From Neoscytalidium dimidiatum (taxonomy: Eukaryota > Ascomycota > Dothideomycetes > Botryosphaeriales > Botryosphaeriaceae): a stretch of DNA of 64,000 bases. Below, in pieces: positions 11,701 through 22,584 of the stretch. The stretch's first letter is position 1; the number at the start of each line of letters is the position of its first letter. Under the pieces are notes generated by a model, which worked only from the letters and a program-made list of their open reading frames with translations, was not told where the DNA came from and searched no databases. The stretch is taken from the NCBI GenBank assembly GCA_037367355.1, contig CM074704.1, positions 2,108,001 to 2,172,000 of the forward strand, given 5' to 3'. Position numbers and translations under genes: made by a program.

Positions 11701-13014
11701 CGCATCTCTGCATGTGCGCTGTTACACTTGATTGACGTGTGCGTAAGTTAGTCGAGTGCTGTGGGTGCTCTAGTGAGATAAGCTGCAGTAGTGACTAGAT
11801 GCATACGCGTACATGGATTCGAACTTTCGAAGCTTCTTCCCCCAATGCAAGCTACCAGACTGAAATTTGATAAGTTTCCGGTGATGCGAAGCAGGGGTAA
11901 TAGCGCAGAAGCTTAGCAGGATTCCCTGTCCGTGAGATGCTTTCTGTAACGTTTTCGCAGAGATTTTTCCCTTCCCTCGCATTCGAGGCCGAGACCGCCA
12001 ACTTCTGCGTTGCCAACAGACGATGACGGAGTAGCGTCCGACGCCCCTTCTTCCGTGAGGTAAGGTTCTGCCATGAATCACTCCAGAGTTACCTTATCTC
12101 AGACAGCCTTAACGCGTTGGTGGTAATACAACTCCAGATTATTTTTCGGCGAATACAAAGTCCTTAATTTGATGGTGCTTCAGGAATTTGAACAGTTAAC
12201 TATCATTTCCACGGATTGCAAAAGCACATTGCGATTACCTCGTAACAGCCAACCGTCTTCCAGTGCTATTCGCTTATGTAGTTGTCCTTGAATTATATTC
12301 ATGTGTTCTTATGATGTTATTCCAACTTCAGTCGCGTAGGTTTCAGACCAGCGATTCGGTACCGATCACGTATGATCATATAGGATGATTTGCATATATC
12401 TCAGTATTAATTACAAATGCGCAATTTCCCTGAAGAGTCACAACGCTCTTCCGTATTCGTCGAGCGTAACAGCGAATAGCACACAATATCCAACTCCATT
12501 CTTTGAGGCGTATCAGCTGCTGAAAACATATTCGTAATAAGCAACAAACGTTCAAATCTCATTTAACAGCTATAAAGCACCTGTGTTCTCCTATCGGTAT
12601 TATTTACTACTAATAAACTGCAGATATGTTGGAAGTTATTTCTTGAAGAACCATGCCAATGCGAACGTCAAGGACGTCAGACAAGGAATTCACTCCAATT
12701 CACGGAGATATTCTGAACGAAACGGAACGCATTATCAACTACTTTTTATCTTGATTTCAATATACCTACGCGTTGGGTGTGCAAATTCAATATAAATACC
12801 CTTGGTGGTTTGATGTATGCGCCAAAGTTCAACACGTGACTTATCGATAGCCCCACCCGAAACTCAGCCTTGCTTACGGTGACACGCAGCCTCGCCCTGA
12901 TTGTATGTCAACCGTAGAAGATCGCAACTGTGGGCTGATTATCCCGCTTCACCCCAGACAACGCAGAACGCGCAGTCGCAATATCGATCCGTCGCCAGAC
13001 GCGGCTCAGAGGCT
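8755..13014. other. Gene-poor intergenic stretch with coding-like scraps
   Basis: No intact gene is recognised. The minus strand from ATG 11338 to 10949 (129 residues) is followed, after a one-base frame change, by a protein-like frame to 10695 (NIYYLFHTLFLD and on). Together they may be a decayed gene of unknown family. The plus strand around 11350-11590 also has a protein-like open frame. From about 12100 to 12850 the sequence becomes AT-rich and carries no frame of note; it probably includes the promoter of the HET gene that follows. Confidence 0.4.
10695..11338 (-). pseudogene. Possible decayed gene of unknown family
   Basis: An ATG at 11338 opens 129 residues containing HEFSEPPSASTASELAARLL, a composition unlike random sequence. 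The frame ends at 10949. The reading that continues past this point is shifted by one base (from about 10952 to 10695) and is again protein-like, which suggests a frameshift in a once continuous gene. No domain is recognised and the upstream boundary is unclear. It may equally be chance. Confidence 0.25.
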
Positions 13015-15382
13015 ATGGAAGAACCGGCGGATACGGGCCAAACGCAAGACGACCCGGACTCGCCACGAAATCGCAGTGGCAACCCACGAAAAGGCCTCAT
13101 CTCGATGCTACCTGAGATGGAATTATCCAGCCTTGCCAGAATAACTCAAGCGAAGCTCCATCGACTGGGTCAGTGGATATCTTGGCCGCCGTGGAATTCG
13201 AGCCCGTCTGCAAGCACCTACCTGTGCACGTATTGTAAAGTCGTAGAATTCAAAGATTCCGACCGCGGGAAAGTGTCATATGACCCCGAGAAAGACCAAA
13301 AATATGTCCAGTTCTCGGACACAACAATTCCTCTCGATTACGAAAGGTCGGACATCTTTCCGGCCTTGCCGTCCATCTCTAAAACTGCGGAGGCTGGATG
13401 TTTATTTTGCCAATATCTAAAAATTTCTATCAAGAAGTTCTTTTCAGAAAATCTGGGAGAGATACAAGGTCAGGTGAAAATAAAAATTAAGAACATGTAT
13501 TATCGTTGGGAATGTGGATTGTGGAGCCTCGCGTGGGACTTGCAAATCAGGGAGCAAGGACACACAAAGGACGAGAAAATGGATTTACCAATAAAATCAT
13601 ATGCTGGTAAGTCTCCAGGTCAGTCCGTTTCTAACGTATTCAAAAGCTAACAAGTCAGGCTCATGCGCCGAGTGGTTGATGATACAAAGAAGTCCATCAT
13701 TTGAACGCCTTCTTTCGGAAGACGAGTCGTCACTCTTGCCACAGGTCTCGGAAAAGATAGCCAGTTGGATCAAACAATGCGAAAACCGGTGTGACCAAGA
13801 TCTCGAATTCGAGGAGCTCCCGACGAGACTTCTTGATGTCGGAAGCACACAGGGCGAGCCCAAGATCCGATTACTGAGTAATACCCGCGAAGGCTCGCAA
13901 TCAGACACCCCTGATTCATTCAGATTCGCGGCTCTGAGTCACTGTTGGGGGAATCCTGATGAACGCGGACCTCCGATAATGACCACACCTGAAACCCTTC
14001 AGCAAAGGTGTAACAACATCTCTTTTCACGATCTGCCCAAGAACTACCAAGACGCTATAATTGTTTGTCGTAGTCTCAATATACGATATCTTTGGGTCGA
14101 TTCATTATGCATTATCCAAGGCGACAATCCCGATTGGGAAGCAGAGTCTCTGAAGATGGCAGAGTACTACCGGCATGCCTACATCACCATTATCCCTGCT
14201 GCTGCAAAAACATGCCATGATGGATTCTTGGAACGCTCTGAATTCTTTTCAACCCGTGGAGTCGAGGTCTCATTCCAATCATTGCTTAATTCCAACGTAC
14301 ATGGGTCGTACTTCATTGGTGGACATGATCTGGCAGAAGAACCTGACTTCTCTCTTTTCGATCAAGAAATAGCTGAAAGCAAGTGGGGCACAAGAGGTTG
14401 GACGTTCTGCGAAGGACTGTTCTCAAGACGGAGGTTGTATTTCGGCCAACATGCCATCCACTGGAGCTGCAAGGAGCTTTATTCGACCGAGCTTAGCAAC
14501 GTTATGCATGATGCGGAGGAGCACAACTTGGATTCCTTAATCGAGGAGCAGGACCAAAGCGTCGGCCTGGAAGGAATTGCATGGTCGATGTGGTACTCTC
14601 AGTATTTGGAGTATTCATGCCGAAAGTTCACGATTCCGCAAGACCGGCTCCCCGCCATATCACCACTGGCCAAAGTGGTAGCTGACATGACGAGGCATCA
14701 GTATTTGGCTGGTATATGGCAAGAAGATATGCATATTGGGCTTCTCTGGTATGCAAGTCGTTTCGATGGACCTGTCTCGTTCCCAGGACGACCGTCGTAC
14801 ATAGCACCCTCATGGAGTTGGCTTGCTCGCGCAAGAAACGCAGAAATCAGTCAATACGTCATTACACACGAAACTAAATCACTTCTCACCATCATCGATG
14901 CGCGAACCACTCCCGACGGCATCAATCCCTTCGGGAGGGTCTTCGACGGTTATATCAAGATCGAGGGACAGGTTCGGGCACTTCCAGCCCATGAATTTCT
15001 TAAGGCAGCAAACCAGAGGAACACTATCCATAGAGAGATCGTATCAGAAGGTCTCTATGTTGGTGAATGCTCCTTTGATCACAACCGATCTGACGATGAC
15101 GATAATAACGAGTACCTGCTTCAAATGTTCGAGATTATTCCTGAGAAATTCTTCTTACTGGTAGTCAGGGATGGCCTGTGTCTTAGAGGTGCACTTTCTA
15201 GAGTTGGTAGAGATATCACCGAAGAGACTGCTCGATTGTCTGTGTCTGGTCTCGTTCTTGTTCCCAGCGGCCGCCGAGAAAACGAGTACTTGCGTGCAGG
15301 TATCTTCGAATCGCCGCCCATTGGAAAAGGTGGGAGAAAGTTTTTTCAGAATAGCGAGAGATTGACTGTCACAATCATCTAA
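13015..15382 (+). CDS. HET-domain protein, apparently intact
   Basis: Exons are 13015-13606 and 13659-15382, separated by a 52-nt intron with donor GTAAGT, branch CTAAC and acceptor TCAG, giving 771 residues. The start is the first ATG in frame (13015). An open frame extends upstream to a TTG at 12901, so a further 5' exon is possible. Cysteine pairs CTYC and GCLFC precede the HET domain at about residues 285-435 (FAALSHCWGNP, YLWVDSLCIIQGD, GFLERS). The rest, including DRLPAISPLAK and SWSWLARA and the final YLRAGIFESPP, follows the layout of large fungal HET proteins. HET domains (TIR-like fold) induce cell death in vegetative incompatibility. The gene lies 8 kb downstream of a broken paralogue in the same orientation. 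Whether it acts in incompatibility is inference. Confidence 0.85.
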
Positions 15383-16040
15383 TCGGACCATATGTACAGT
15401 AGAAAAGTTTAGTGTTTTAGGAAACAGAGCTTGCGAGGCGGAAGTATTCAATATAAGATATCCCAGAGGTAATGAGCTTTTTCACCGATGATAAAAACAA
15501 TATGTAATCCTGAAAAGCTCTGAAGGCTTCAATCTCATAGATTATGCGACGAGGCTGCAAATCATGAATAAAAAAAAAATAAGTGAAACAGATTGACACT
15601 GCCACTGAAACTTTCTAATCAAGTCTAAGGATAAGGATTCGGAGCCTGCGCTTATTGACACCAAATTCTCAATTTCCAATTGACCAGAAACATGATGACA
15701 AGGAATTCATGGGCTAGAATAATGCTGAAGAACAATCCGCGCCTGGTTACTTCTGAATCTTATACGCAGGTACTTCCTTTCGACAAATACATAACGGTTG
15801 TTGAAATACTGGGGATTTAGATATGGACACGGTGAAATTACATCCCCGGGCAACAACAGATAGACTTACGGAAGGCAAATTATTAGAAAATCACGTGTAA
15901 TTAGATGCAATGTAGTTTCAGCTGCGTATCAGCCGAACTGGAGTATGAAGAGGGGCATCTCTAGTACCCTTCCTCCAGCATGCCCAAAATACTACTCGAT
16001 TTTTGCATCGTCTTCTGAACTCAACACAGATCCTCTCGTT
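15383..16040. other. Intergenic, no gene seen
   Basis: This AT-leaning sequence follows the HET gene and precedes the inverted-repeat element. No open frame or RNA gene is recognised. Confidence 0.5.
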
Positions 16041-16140
16041 CATCAGCAAAATTCCCCAGCCAGTTTCGGCTAAGAGCCTTAGGTCCATTAGGAAACGTGC
16101 CCACCCATCTGGCTCGTAACCCCGTGATTAGGGCTAGCAC

Positions 16141-16239
16141 TTCCAGAGCTTCCAGAGCTTCCAGAGCTTCCAGAGGTTCCGGAGGTTCCAGAGGTTCCGG
16201 AGGTTCCAGAGATTCCAGAGCTTCCAGAGCTTCCAGAGG
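16141..16239 (+). repeat. 9-bp minisatellite, left arm
   Basis: About eleven copies of a 9-base unit alternate between TTCCAGAGC, TTCCAGAGG and TTCCGGAGG. The array is the left arm of the inverted-repeat element and mirrors the array at 16582-16650. Confidence 0.85.
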
Positions 16240-16581
16240 GTCTACACGTTCCGGAACGCGCGTGCACGGACCACCTTAACGCGGTCGTGATTCTTAAAGT
16301 TCACCTTAGCGCGTTATTCGCACTAGCGCCAGTAATACTACCAGCGCTAGTAACACTGACAGCGCCAGTGCCAGCGCCAGCGCGTAGCTACCGCCCCCGC
16401 GTAGCTGCCACCACCGCCTACGCATACAATTTCGCTTAATCGTTCGAATTTCACCTTCTTTCTTTAATAGCGTTGATGGCCATAGAGAGAGAGCTTTAGC
16501 GAATTCTACGTGCACGGACTATACGAAAAGGAATAAGTATTTTCTCAGAAATCGTCCGTGCGCGCGTACGAAATAACTAGA

Positions 16582-16650
16582 CTCTGTGGAACTACTGGAA
16601 CCTCTAGAACCTCTGGAACCTCTGGAACCTCTGGAAGCTCTGGAAGCTCT
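16582..16650 (-). repeat. 9-bp minisatellite, right arm (inverted copy)
   Basis: About seven copies of CTCTGGAAC or CTCTGGAAG, the reverse complement of the left-arm unit. The two arrays could pair as a hairpin stem around the central part of the element. Confidence 0.85.
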
Positions 16651-16767
16651 TAGGTCGGGCCGGACTATAAATTAAGGTTATGGTCCATACGTTCTAACCC
16701 GGGTCGGCATAGGGTCGACACGGGGTCGACAACTTAGTGGCTTGGCGCTCGGGGAATTTTGCTGATG

Positions 16768-18010
16768 TTGTCGAAGCAGAATCGTGATTAATAATTCATA
16801 GTTCTACTGGCGGTAATTTTGCTCTAGCCTAGCCAATTCCAGCTGAGGACAATGCCCCCAGTCGTGCGTCAACCATCATTTTAGCACGGCTGGAAGAAGT
16901 CGCAAGCCATTCTCAGGCGTCTAACTAAAGTTCCAGCCAGTAGGCTACTCAAATGTCAAAAATGTAGTAAGGAACTTAACTTTTCGCGAACCTCAGCGTC
17001 GAGGTGAGTTCATTGCCCCTGTTCACAAGACTGTTTAAGGGATTTACGAAGGCACATTTTCAGGGACTTTATTCATGGGCCTGCATGAACAGGTTAAATC
17101 CAATATAGCATCTTGGTTGAGGACCTTGAAGCCCTCGAAAGTCATTTTGCAGTGCGGCCTCAGTCAACAAGGAGATTTCGATCTAATCATGTCCGTTATT
17201 CCTGGAAGATATCGCAGGTACTGTCTGAAGCGTATCTCAGTTCATTTCGCCCGCCATATGGAGCAAATTTCCCTCGGTACGATTTTGAGCTAAGAATTGA
17301 ACCCATGTCTTCTATGAGTATAGGTGCTGTGGAAGTTTTTAGTATGGGCTGGATTGCTTGCTTCTGGTGATTGGTAATCTCGGGCTTCGCGCTTTGGCGC
17401 CTCCGGTGCACATTTTCAGTAATCCGGACCGAACCGAGCCGAGTGCGGCCGAAGTAGACTACCTCAGGTCGTCTGAGCATGCACTACCTTCGTGCTGATC
17501 CGTGTATATCGAGTATACTTTTGGTTAGCTATACAAGCTTGCAAGTTTTACAACTTTAAAATTAACGGCAAGCATGTTACAGTATAACAGTCTGAACTGC
17601 GGTTTGAAATGACACAACCACATTTCGGAATGCTAAGGGCATCGTATGATGTGTGAACATCGGATGAGAGGAATTCAAATGCCGCTGCAAGGACAACTCC
17701 AAGCGGATTAGGAATACGAGACTAGCCAATTCAGGCAGCCAAGATGTAAGTGCCGGTCAGTGCGTCTCAAGTATTGTTGACACCCTCAAGATATTGTAGC
17801 ACTGTAGGCCAGTGGTCGCCTTGAAATTGATGCGAAATCCATTAGCAGGACCATCGACATGTCAAATTGAGGCCGGCATCAACAAAGAGTGGTGCCTACT
17901 TAAGAGGAGGGTGCTTTCTCCCTAAGAACTCCGAGTGCAATCCTCAACGCATCCATCCTCCTCAGTCCTTCCACTAAACACACCACATCCTCATCTGCCA
18001 GACCACCACC
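16768..18010. other. Intergenic, upstream of the NmrA-like gene
   Basis: No gene is recognised. Short open frames near 17075-17370 have no domain. The last 100 bases before 18011 are cytosine- and thymine-rich with repeated CCTC and CCAC blocks, which suits a fungal promoter and leader. Confidence 0.5.
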
Positions 18011-18768
18011 ATGTCGAAGCTCCTCACTGTCTTCGGTGCCACCGGCAACCAAGGCGGCTCCGTCATCAAGCACATCCTCGCCGACCCCACGCTTTCCAAG
18101 GCCTTCAAAATCCGAGGCATCACGCGCGACGCATCCAAGCCAGCCGCGCAAGCCCTCGCCGCACAGGGCGTCGAGGTCAAAGCCGTACGGCCCCCTCCGC
18201 ACCAGCACACCACGACCCCGACTCCACCACGCAACACGCACCGCTCCTCCTCCTCTCCTCCTTCCGCAAAGCTAACCTCCCTCCCCGCCAGGCCGACCTC
18301 AACTCCCGCCCGTCCGTCGCGCAGGCCGTCCAGGGCTCGCACACCGTCTTCCTCGTGACCAACTACTGGGAGGCCGCGGACCCGTCCGTCGAGACGACGC
18401 AGGGCCGGAACGTCGTCGACGCGGCCCGGGCCGCCGGGGTGCGGCACCTGATCTTCTCGTCCCTGCTGTCGGTGACGCAGGCCAGCGGCGGGCGGCTGAC
18501 GCGCGTGCCGCACTTCGACAGCAAGGCCGCGGTCGAGACGTACGCGCGCGCCAGCGGCGTGCCCGCGACCTTCTACCTGCCGGGCTACTTCATGAGCAAC
18601 TTCGCGCAGACGCTGCGGCAGGGCGACGACGGGGCGTGGACGCTGGCGTTTCCCGTCGGAGAGGGGGCGAGGTTTCCGCTGGTGGATGTAGCGGAGGACA
18701 CGGGTGAGTGTGGTTCCGCGTTTCCTTTTTTTTTTTGGGGCGCATTCTCTTGTTTTCTCTTTTTTTTT

Positions 18769-18805
<37 letters not shown>

Positions 18806-19162
18806 CGAGCTGGCTGATGCTGACATCTGGTGCTGCCAGGCAAATTCGTCAAGGCTATCATCAAGAACCGGGACCGCTTGCTTGGCGAGCGCGTGTACGG
18901 TGCGGTTGACTACTACACCCCGCAACGCATCTTGGCTGAGCTGGAGGAAGTGACGGGTAAGAAAACGCGGTTTGTGCAGGTGTCGGCTGAGCAGTACAAG
19001 AGCTTTCTCCCGGAATTCATGGCGCAGGAGATGCTCGAGAACCATCTCTTCATCGAGGACCCGGGGTACTACAACGGCGAGAGCTTGAAAGCGAGCCAGG
19101 ATATTCTCGAGGATGAGCTTACGACTTGGAAAGAGTTCATCAGTAAGAGTGGAGCTTTCTGA
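18011..19162 (+). CDS. NmrA-like family protein
   Basis: Three exons (18011-18184, 18292-18703, 18840-19162) give 302 residues. Frames and splice sites agree at both junctions: GTACGG to CCAG with branch GCTAAC, and GTGAGT to CCAG. The N-terminus carries the nucleotide-binding motif GATGNQGG at residues 9-16, the mark of NmrA and atypical short-chain dehydrogenases. VTNYWE and HLIFSSL follow at positions usual for the family. The length is normal. Family members sense NAD(P) as redox-linked regulators (NmrA in nitrogen repression) or act as NAD(P)-dependent reductases. The catalytic Tyr-Lys pair of classical reductases was not evident, so a sensor role is possible. The second intron contains a T-tract and a (GTT)n run. 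The gene is convergent with a Zn2Cys6 regulator 220 bp downstream. Confidence 0.88.
18771..18804 (+). repeat. (GTT)n microsatellite in an intron
   Basis: About eleven GTT units follow a 10-base T-tract inside the second intron of the NmrA-like gene, between donor 18704 and acceptor 18839. Length changes here would not alter the protein. Confidence 0.9.
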
Positions 19163-19382
19163 GCGTTGAGTGGAGCAAGACCATATCTTGGAGCATACAC
19201 AGAGGTCAATCGTGTTAGTCGAAAATCTCAACCCCTGTCGAGAATCTTTTCACAAGTGCCAAAGCAAAAGGATATTGTCTCTGAAAGAGTCTACTGACGC
19301 ATTTCAAGCGCCAGAGCAAGCGTGGTGTAGATTTGAAGCCCATCATGTAACCAGAGTGCCGAAACAATGACTTGACCAGCCC

Positions 19383-21162
19383 TTACTGCACGATTGGGTA
19401 TTGTGCAATAACTGATTTCAAAGCTTGTATCCGATTTGTCTCAGAAGAGGCTCCATCTTCCAGAGACATTGAGATTTGCTTTGTCCTCTCGAGAACTTGG
19501 ATCACCCGCCCGATATAGCCCCATGGAAGATATTTGCATATCTCTCTGAGGCGGGAGAGAGACCATGAAAATACGCTCCCTTCGCGTGTCTCAAGGGCGG
19601 CGATGAATGTAGGCCATGAGGTTGCTTTGAAAAGGACTTCTTTTTCTGATATGAACGAGAGGTGTTCGACGACGCGGGATAGATGATGGACGAGTCGGCT
19701 GTTGTTTGATGTGACTTTCGAGGTTGCTCTGACGGCGAATATATAGAACGCAGACCTCTGCGCCTCACCGACATGGATCCGAGACTCATGATCGATAGGA
19801 CAGGACTCGCATGCAGGTGAATGATTGAAGGAATACGCCCATGCGCGCACGTCGAATGACTCAAGAGCCTCTAAAAACGAGGCAACGCCTTCAGCGGCAA
19901 CGCCGTCATGCAGGTCTTCTCGCAGCAGCTTGCACAATTGAACCGCTGCTTTCAAAAAGTCCAATGGACACGACAAATGTTGGCTTACTTCAAGGCTCTC
20001 AAGAAAGGGAAACAGCGAAGCACTGAGAGACCGGTCCCAGGGTTGTGACGGAACAAGAGATAGCGCCATCATATCAAATCTGTTGGCGTTGTCATGAGTC
20101 GCAATGCCATTCAGTCGAATGTGGATTTACTTACATTATGTAATCGAATACTACGCCATTTCGAAATCCTTGTAAGGCATATATTTTGGCATCTGCAGAA
20201 ACTCGGCAGAATTCCAACATCTTTCGAGCTCCGCGGAGGTGCACATGGCTCTCATTTGCGCCAGAATGCATCAGCTCAAAATTGATGAAGAGGATGATAC
20301 ACTTGAACAAGATATCAGCAGGCGTATCTTGATCCTCAATAGCCTTGTAAAGAAGACGAAGGGCCCTCTGTTTGGCTGCAAGAGCATCGCGGTAGGGATC
20401 TCCAAAGGGATGCCAGAGAGCGCGGTTCCACGCATGCTGCATTCCAGCTTCTCCCGCGGCGTGTGCCCTGGCATTGGTATGAGAGGCTTTGACATTAGGT
20501 GCTTGGATCATCCGGTAGATGAATAGTGCGGAGCTAGCGACGAGGAGTTGGCGGAGGAGTTCAGACTCTGAGGCCAGATGGATCATGTTTTGAAAAGGAT
20601 TGGCACTTGGAATATTGTACAGAACAAAGTTCGCGCACACGCTGTGGCTGACTAGAGAAAAATCAGCAGGTGAACTGGTCAGTTAGGTTGCTATTTGGTG
20701 CATACAGTAGGATAGGTAGTATTGGCTTGTGCTGTCCAAGCCCTGAAGATGCGGGTCCGTCAGAACGAGACTGGTTGGTGACATCCTTGAATATACATTC
20801 TCGGCTGGGATAATCGGCCAAGCAGGTAAGGCACTCGAAGGTACGCCGTATAAGCTTTGAGAGCCCGCCAGGGGCTGAGGTTGAACCGACAAGGGTGCCA
20901 CGTGGAAAGAAGTGGCGAAAGGGAAGTTGGACAGCAGCGAATTTACTTTGCACGGCCGAGACGTTGGATATAACTGGGAAGGGGATGTTCTACCCATCAT
21001 CTTCCCTCGGCTTGCAATCCCCTGGTTCCATCGAAAGAGCTTCTTCTGATAGCCGAGGCATTCTCGGCCGGTGTGCAGGCACTTCTGGCAGAACGGCGCT
21101 GATCGATCACACTTTACTCGATGCCGGCGGCATGTGTGACAGGGCTCGGTAGGTGGTTCCAT
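19383..21162 (-). CDS. Zn2Cys6 transcription factor, Fungal_trans_2 type
   Basis: Three exons (21162-20706, 20651-20135, 20079-19383) give 556 residues. Introns of 54 and 55 nt have good donors (GTATGC, GTAAGT). The start is the first ATG (21162), just before the DNA-binding domain; the frame upstream opens only with a GTG. The binuclear cluster uses C8, C11, C18, C25, C28 and C35 (CX2CX6CX6CX2CX6C). The following ECLGYQKKLFRW is typical of the family with the Fungal_trans_2 (DUF3468) regulatory domain. That domain fills the rest of the protein, including the ELLRQLLVASSA helix and the ILFKCIILFINFEL region. Targets are unknown. It is convergent with the NmrA-like gene and divergent from the aminotransferase gene. 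Confidence 0.87.
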
Positions 21163-22584
21163 AGGGTCGTGGCGCACGGTAAGACTGAGCTTTGGCGGGA
21201 TGTATTTGGAGGTGTGTCCAACAGCGAGTTTACGAAGTGCCGGGGGTGGCCTGGACGCCTCGTGATCGCCGCTTACATCTTGGCTGCCTCATTTGGACTA
21301 GTCGAGCGATCCACTCACAGCTAGTTAATCGGAAATACTAGAAGTTATACTGTCTATAGACAGAGGAGCAACATGATCGACCGCTTGGTTCAAATGCTTG
21401 TATATGTACAGACACAGGTCAGTATTCGCGGGTATCGGCCTAAGACAAGGATTCAGGGCCTTACCAAAGCGAAGAGGTTCAGGAACATGTACTAGCATGC
21501 AAGCTTCGAAAGATGTCTTAAATTGAATCACACTGGGTTGCAAGGGTTCAGTAGGACGTTTCGTTGGCGCTTTTGTAGGCGCTCCAACGTGCCGCCAAAA
21601 TTAGAATAAAAAGAAACTTCTTAAAGAGTCAAAGCATCAAAAGAAGTGGGGTCTGCTAAAATGGAAAAGAGTCCTTCGCATTCTGCCGCGTTCTAGACAT
21701 CAAAAGGTCCCAACACATAGGCAACGGATAGATTCAACGGCGCCGAATCCCTAGCGCTTTCGTTATCTGCGAGACACTGAGTCAACAAGGGCGCGATATG
21801 CGGTGTTGTCATCCACAAGGCGTGTTAGCTCATGCATGACGAGGTGCATGATTTATAAGCCATTGAAAATGGGGATTGGCAGCGGATCGAGTTGTGAGTA
21901 TGCGTCCGATCGACCTCGGTGAAGAATTGCCAACAGCAATGGCCTGGAAAGCGTGGAATTATTGTTGAGCACACGCGTCGACACAGTGCGGGGTAGAAGG
22001 GTCTCAGCAGTACAATAATAAGCACTGCGGCTCCGACGCGGTTGCGGTTGGGCTCAGAGCACAAAGACGGCGTCGTATGTCGTCAACCAGCAGAGCCCCG
22101 CATGCAACAGGGCGCCGGTACAGGAACGGCCTACCCTTTTCTTCCCTCTGGCGCGGCCCCTGCGTTCCCCGCCGAAAGCCACGACGGTGACGCCATACCG
22201 CGATAGGCAGGGATCCGAAGCCGGAGATCGGACAAGAGCCCTGCCTACCCGCCGATAAGCGCACATCTCCATCTGGCGCCAGCGAACTGCATGCCTCCGC
22301 GTCCCACCGCCTTACGAACGACACGCCCACGCCCTTTGACACGGATGGTCGCCGACTCCCTCCCTCCTTCCAACGCGTCCAATTGACATTTCTCTTACCA
22401 TATTCTTACCAAATACCTAGCCCTATACCTTCCACCCCCTCTCTACCACCTTGCTCCTCTCTTCTTCACATTCCCACCATAATTCCGCAATAAATATTCC
22501 AAGACGACTATTCCTCACCACACCCGTATCCTCCGGCAAGCTCCATAAGTCATCGCTCGGCACCGCTCAACACCGCTCAACACC
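21163..22584. promoter_or_regulatory. Divergent intergenic region with pyrimidine-rich promoter
   Basis: This 1.4-kb space separates the Zn2Cys6 gene (minus) from the aminotransferase gene (plus). No gene is recognised inside it. From about 22383 to 22480 the plus strand is strongly C/T-rich, a common feature of well-expressed fungal promoters. The leader ends in a repeated CACCGCTCAA unit directly before the ATG at 22585. Confidence 0.45.

Larger units (their letters stand above)
16041..16767. mobile_element. Inverted-repeat (MITE/foldback-like) element
   Basis: The 17-base end CATCAGCAAAATTCCCC at 16041-16057 recurs exactly, inverted, at 16751-16767. Inside each end lie weaker inverted matches. 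Then come minisatellite arms of a 9-base unit (TTCCAGAGC and variants) at 16141-16239 and its reverse complement at 16582-16650. A further partly inverted block (GCGCGTGCACGGAC against GTCCGTGCGCGCG) lies inside these arms. The centre, about 250 bp, has no convincing open frame. The layout fits a non-autonomous DNA transposon or foldback element. The flanks show no clear target duplication beyond the AT just outside CAGC, so the exact ends are uncertain. Confidence 0.6.

Noticed and set aside
11800..11885. Possible minus-strand tRNA with GTTCGAATCC near 11813-11826
   Set aside because: The T-stem and acceptor stem do not pair and no proper D-arm is seen.
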